This document shows, in pieces, positions 59,994 to 64,000 of a stretch of DNA of 64,000 bases. The notes beneath the pieces are model-generated. The model did not search any database and had not been told where the DNA came from. It saw nothing but the letters and a program-made list of their open reading frames with translations. The position numbers and the translations under genes were made by a program. The DNA is taken from the NCBI GenBank assembly GCA_050084985.1, contig JBITNC010000001.1, positions 72,354,001 through 72,418,000 on the forward strand. Reading direction: 5' to 3'. Within the stretch, counting starts at the first letter, position 1. Each line of letters begins with the position of its first letter. This DNA is from Nageia nagi (lineage: Eukaryota; Pinophyta).

Positions 59994-60408
59994 TGTTAGA
60001 AATAAAGGTTTACTAAATGTACATGTGTGTGTATGTAGGAGTTGCATCATCATAAAAAAAAACACATTCTTTTTACCTATGAAGGTTGAGTGGGATATAT
60101 TTATACCATCAACCTTGTCATGGATTGGAATAAAGCATTTTTGTATATTTAAAAGTAAAATAGCACTCCACGTTTACAACCTACCATATCTAATGTTTGA
60201 TATCTTATTCTATCAAGTATTGTATCTCCTTTTATTATTATTTCTTCAATCTTTATTATTTCTCGTGAGGCTTTACCTTGAATGTTTTTGTGGGTACCTT
60301 GTAAAATCCTACCAATGTCTTATAGACAACGAGGGAGAAAGTACTAAAGCTTCTAGAATAGCCCAACTATGTCAGAAACCAATAGTCCTCTCATACCCAT
60401 ACTTAACA
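59994..60408 (+). mobile_element. Probable 3' LTR following the degenerate frame
   Basis: It starts TGTTAGAAATAAAGG directly after a polypurine tract and may end at ...CATACTTAACA (60408), giving the TGTTA..TAACA inverted ends common in LTRs. No partner LTR was found in the window, so the right end is a guess. Confidence 0.4.
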
Positions 60409-61337
60409 ATTGGAAGTTTTCTTGAACAATGCATGGGGTAAATCTATTCTTTGAAAATTGAGTTTTTGCATCGTTGATTCAACTTTTCATCTAGATTCAG
60501 CTACACCAAGGTATGTTTTTCCTATTGTTTTTCGTTTTCATTTTTCCACTTCTTTTCTTGCTATTTTTTATAGTTTTATTATGTTTTCTGTTGGATTAAT
60601 TTTCAATTCATGCTCATTGCTTGTGCTGTATTGTTTGGTTTTTGCTTTCTTTGGATTCTTGTAGCTGTGGTTGAGTTCATCAAGCCAAAGGTTGGAACCT
60701 ATTTGGGCTCATCGCAAACCTGGTCCAAAATAGGGCCAAACCATATGCAATTATCATGGTAAATGATTAGTGGAAGTTGTATAGGATGAAGTTTCATCTT
60801 GCTAAAGTGATTGTACATGATGAGACTTTGCACCCGAGTGGATATTGATGTGCAAGAAAATGCTGGCCTACTTGGAGGAGTATCAACACAAAAAGAAGAA
60901 AAGAAAATGATTCACACTAAAATGGCCAAACCTGCATATTATCCACCTCCACCTCTAGGTTATCGTTCTACCTATGAAGATGTAATGTGCCTTTCTAGGG
61001 TTTATCTAAATTCTCACTTAATTCCACATCCATTCACAAATTAGGGCATCAAAGTAAATGCTCATTAACATCCAAATGTGTGCTCAAAATTGGAATATAA
61101 CAACAGTAGCCAAATCTGATATAAAGCTCTTATAACATGTGAATATGACCAAAACTAGGGCACAAATCAGAATTGTAATATAACAGATATATAGCTCCAA
61201 AGTACTCTAATTCGCATACATTCCCATGCACAATGAAGATAGTAGCATAGCAAAAATATATAGGAACATTCATTCACATTCGAGATGCAATATGAGAGCC
61301 AATATCATCAATAATCAACCAAGAATAAGTGTAGGGC
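60409..61337. other. Intron sequence, no gene recognised
   Basis: Contains a 77-codon open frame (60811-61044) with YYPPPPLGYRSTYEDVMCLS, which does not match any family I recognise and has no visible splice context. It may be a retroelement fragment. Confidence 0.3.
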
Positions 61338-61964
61338 TGTAACAAGTTTTAGGGAAATTCCCAAGACTCCAAAATGATCAAACTAGACTCCACAAGGCTG
61401 ATGCAAGTCCCAAGGAGGTTCCAATCTTAGCGCAAGTCTCAAGATGACTCCCAATGGCTGTCGCAAGCTCCAAATGGTAGGAATAATAGGCGCAAGCTCT
61501 CCAAGAGGTGTATAAGTGTAGATGAGCCAATTCTAAGCTAGGGAGCAGCCCTAAGCCCTAGAAGATAGAGAAGGGAAGCATCCCTAAGCTCCAATGATCC
61601 AAGATTGAATGCACAAGATGATGTATTCAAATGACCAAATAACTTGCCTTATAGCATTCCAAACTTGTCAATATGCCCTAAAAGGTAGCTGACTAGGAGA
61701 GGGGGAATAATAAATTAATAAATGGCCTTAAACCTCCCTAATAAGGTCGACTTGGATGTGGGGGCATAATTCATCTCAATGGCCCTTTTTCATAGCTCAA
61801 ATAAATATATAATTTGCCCTTTTTGAGCGCTTGCCTTAAAGGCACAAATATAGATATCATAAATACATAATTTGACAAATAAATCATTCCTATTCTAAGT
61901 CCTAAAGATCACAATGAATAAGCATGAGGGGAGATGTTTAGATGTCTGAAACTGGGACACTACA
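61338..61964 (-). mobile_element. 3' LTR of a - strand element related to G1
   Basis: Ends TGTAGTGTCCC...CTTGTTACA on the - strand, 627 bases. Upstream of its start (61965 onward) is a purine-rich tract and tail similar to that of G1 at 12863-12900. The internal region is interrupted after about 46 bases by unit E. Confidence 0.5.
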
Positions 61965-62295
61965 AGTCTACTCTCTCAAATTGTGTCCCTCAAGCACTTC
62001 TAAATGCATCTGTTGTGCCTTACACAACTCGCCCCCTAAATTTTGCAATTTCGAGGACCCTCGACAATCTGGAGCCTTGAATGTCAAGTCAAAACCATTT
62101 CCCCTTGTCTCCAGTAAATCCATAACCTGAAATTGAAGTGTAATCGCCTATCCAGCCCTAGCCATCTCAAAGCGTATAGTAAAACCTCATAAATTAACTA
62201 AGTCTGGCTGAGTGTAGATCAAGGTCTAAGTGGTATAGGGAAGTCCAAGTCAAGATTCAAGCTGAAACGAACGGACCCAGGCTCCTCCTAGGCTT

Positions 62296-63250
62296 GGCGC
62301 ATGCTCCAAGAAGACAAGATTGTCTTTTTGGGACGTGCGCCCAGCCTGGAAGGAAGCCTGGCTTCGAAATTAAGTTCCAAAACGCAAACTGGGCCACTCC
62401 TTGAACCAACGCATGTCATGAAAAGACAAAATCTTGTCTTTCTGGGGCATGCGCAAGTACAAGAAGGATCCATGAAATCAAGCCCGAAAAAGGACAAGTT
62501 AGTGCATGAGAAGACTGGCATAGGCCTCAAAAAGACAAAATCTTGTCTTTTGGGAGCATGCACCCAAGCTCGAAGGTTGCCCGAGAAGACTTGGAGCCTA
62601 GAAAGAAGAAATACACTCACCTAAGGGGTTGGCACATGCCTCGAAAAGACACAATCTTGTCTTTTTGGAGCATGTGCCTAGCCTAGGAAGCCCCCCAAAT
62701 GGGACGAAATGGAGAATTTGGTAAGGCATGTTTTGAAGCTTGGAGCACACTCCAGCATAGCCAAAGTGGCTAGTGCATGCCTCCAAAAGACAAAAACATG
62801 ACTTTTTGGAGCATGCGCCAAGCCTGGGAAAGCATCAGGCGGAGCAAGTATGGGAAAATGATAGTCCAGGGATCAGGAGGCCAAAACAAGGCAAATATGG
62901 CCATTTGCAACCCAACACATGCCACAAGATGACAAGATTGTGACTTTTGGGAGCATGTGCCTAGACTGGGAAGTTGGAGAAGTTGGATGGAGTTTCAAAA
63001 AGACAAGATCCTGTCTTTTGAAACCATGCCCCAGGCTTGGGAAGGACCCTGGGTCAAGTCAGGAGGAGAAAATGAGCAAGTCGAACCCCAGAGAATTAAG
63101 CACCAAGCAAAATCAAGGTCAGGACGGTGCTTAGGGTCAAGTTGGATGAGTAGGAACACAAGGAGGGCCAATGTTGGGAATGCAACCACCCCAAGGGCTG
63201 GGCATGCCTCAAAAAGATGAAACTTTGTCTTTTGGGAGCATGCACCAAGA
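62296..63250. repeat. Array of eight imperfect hairpins in unit E
   Basis: Arms like GGCGCATGCTCCAAGAAGAC and GTCTTTTTGGGACGTGCGCC occur at about 62296, 62408, 62516, 62629, 62771, 62912, 62993 and 63208. Each corresponds in order to one of unit B, including the odd sixth (..GATGACAAGATTGTGACTTT..) and seventh (TTTCAAAAAGACA..TGTCTTTTGAAA). Spacers have diverged more than the arms by eye. Confidence 0.8.
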
Positions 63251-63402
63251 CAAAAAACCTCAGAATCCCAACGATTGGTCCCGGACGGTCAGGAATAAGG
63301 TTTCAAGATGGCACACATCTTGAGGTCGACCACTTCAATGGTTGGGATGTGTTTTCCTCCAAAACTTAGCCAAACTAGGGTTTTAAAAATGCCCACATCA
63401 GC

Positions 63403-63410
63403 TATAAATA
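63403..63410 (+). promoter_or_regulatory. TATA box upstream of the unit E reading frame
   Basis: CAGCTATAAATATTAACTTG, nearly identical in sequence and placing to unit B (22993), 213 bases before the ATG at 63623. Confidence 0.6.
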
Positions 63411-63622
63411 TTAACTTGGGGACCTCATTTTCCCAAATTCAAATCACACTCTCTTCTACACTTGCACTGAAATTGCAGATTTTTGAGTTTCAAATCCATC
63501 CATTTGCTTGGGGAGGCTTGCGCAAGAGATATAGGATGATAGGAGGAAGACGTGGGGGTCATAGGCTTGCCAAAAAAAAGCAACACATCACCTCGAAGGG
63601 TCCCGTCATTTGTTAGGGCATC

Positions 63623-64000
63623 ATGACTAGTTCCAAAAGCAATTTGGCCAAGGAGTATGCACGAGATCTGGAATACATCAAGCAAGAATGCCTCATCACC
63701 ATATGCGAGCGACAAGACCCTTACCCAGGGGGCTAAATTCTCCAAAAATGGGTTGGCCACTATCAAGGACACAGACTGGCAGAAGGTGGATCCGATGCAG
63801 ATGAGGGAGAAGATTAGGAACAAACCCATCACAAGTTGAAACAAGACATCGTCTTCTTCTCGAGGCTCTCAACTTGTACATTCATCCCATTCATAGCTCC
63901 TTTCCCAGAGTTGTGCTTGGAAGTTGGCCAGCATTGGAAGATGGGTGAGAGTGCTCCGAGACATGAAGGGCAACATCATCATGGACTTCAGCCTCGAAGG
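63623..64000 (+). pseudogene. Unit E copy of the unknown protein, N-terminal part
   Basis: It begins MTSSKSNLAKEYARDLEYIK and QECLITICERQDPYPGG, meets a stop, and in a neighbouring frame gives AKFSKNGLATIKDTDWQKVD (the GDTDW block) and, at the window edge, IIMDFSLE. All blocks align with unit B. Cut by the window end. Confidence 0.6.

Larger units (their letters stand above)
62011..64000 (+). mobile_element. Unit E: giant-LTR-like unit, 5' part
   Basis: It starts TGTTGTGCCTTACACAACTC, collinear with unit B from 21612: same start block (..AATTTCGAGGACCC / ..AATTTTGGGGACCC), eight hairpins, TATA box, then ATG. The flank GCATC (62006-62010) is the candidate target duplication; the other end is beyond the window. 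It is inserted next to the LTR tail of a - strand element, as unit B is inserted in G1. Confidence 0.7.

Noticed and set aside
60811-61044. 77-codon frame with a Pro-rich YYPPPP stretch as a host exon
   Set aside because: No splice sites, no recognised family, and it is surrounded by retroelement sequence.
53281-64000. Downstream GCP4 exons
   Set aside because: No segment reads like the block following FTEL..HQE, so the next exon must be outside the window or too diverged to see.

Overview
This is a plant nuclear window, most likely from a gymnosperm and probably a conifer. The only host gene is the middle of a gamma-tubulin complex component 4 (GCP4) gene on the + strand. Eight exons encode about 364 residues, and their introns range from 106 bases to 38,167 bases. 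Very long, repeat-filled introns with old, diverged LTR elements and AT-rich sequence are typical of conifers. I cannot name the genus from sequence alone.

Layout. Positions 1-7480 are upstream intron or flank with nested LTR units, a tandem pair of tRNA-derived SINEs (one split by a solo LTR) and a LINE scrap. Positions 7481-8315 hold three GCP4 exons. Positions 8316-46482 are one giant intron that begins with a GC donor. It contains a decayed Ty3/gypsy element on the - strand (about 9-12 kb, with its 5' LTR at 38.3-39.3 kb). That element was invaded by a long non-autonomous LTR element (12067-37105). The invader was in turn invaded by unit B (21612-34247) and probably unit A, and B was invaded by unit C (24382-32243). 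Unit D (39800-45388) sits separately in the same intron. Positions 46483-53280 hold five more GCP4 exons. From 53281 to the end of the window is the next intron (over 10.7 kb), with a degenerate LTR element, a LINE flanked by a 19-base target duplication, another LTR, and the start of unit E at 62011. The 3' end of GCP4 lies outside.

The most unusual content is a family of TG..CA-ended units (A-G here) that I cannot match to a described element. Intact examples (B, D) are flanked by perfect 5-base target duplications and contain no internal direct terminal repeats. They carry, in order, a short terminal palindrome, an array of imperfect hairpins or tandem repeats, in some a TATA box, an open reading frame of roughly 1,000 residues, a region with a second TATA box in D, and a conserved end. 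The protein has no reverse transcriptase, integrase or protease motif. The simplest reading is that these are giant solo LTRs whose U3 carries a gene. Five diverged copies of the reading frame and one unit without it are in this window.

Nesting order was read from target-site duplications and from host reading frames that resume in frame on the far side of insertions. Family names for GCP4, gypsy and LINE parts rest on remembered protein motifs. No database search was run.
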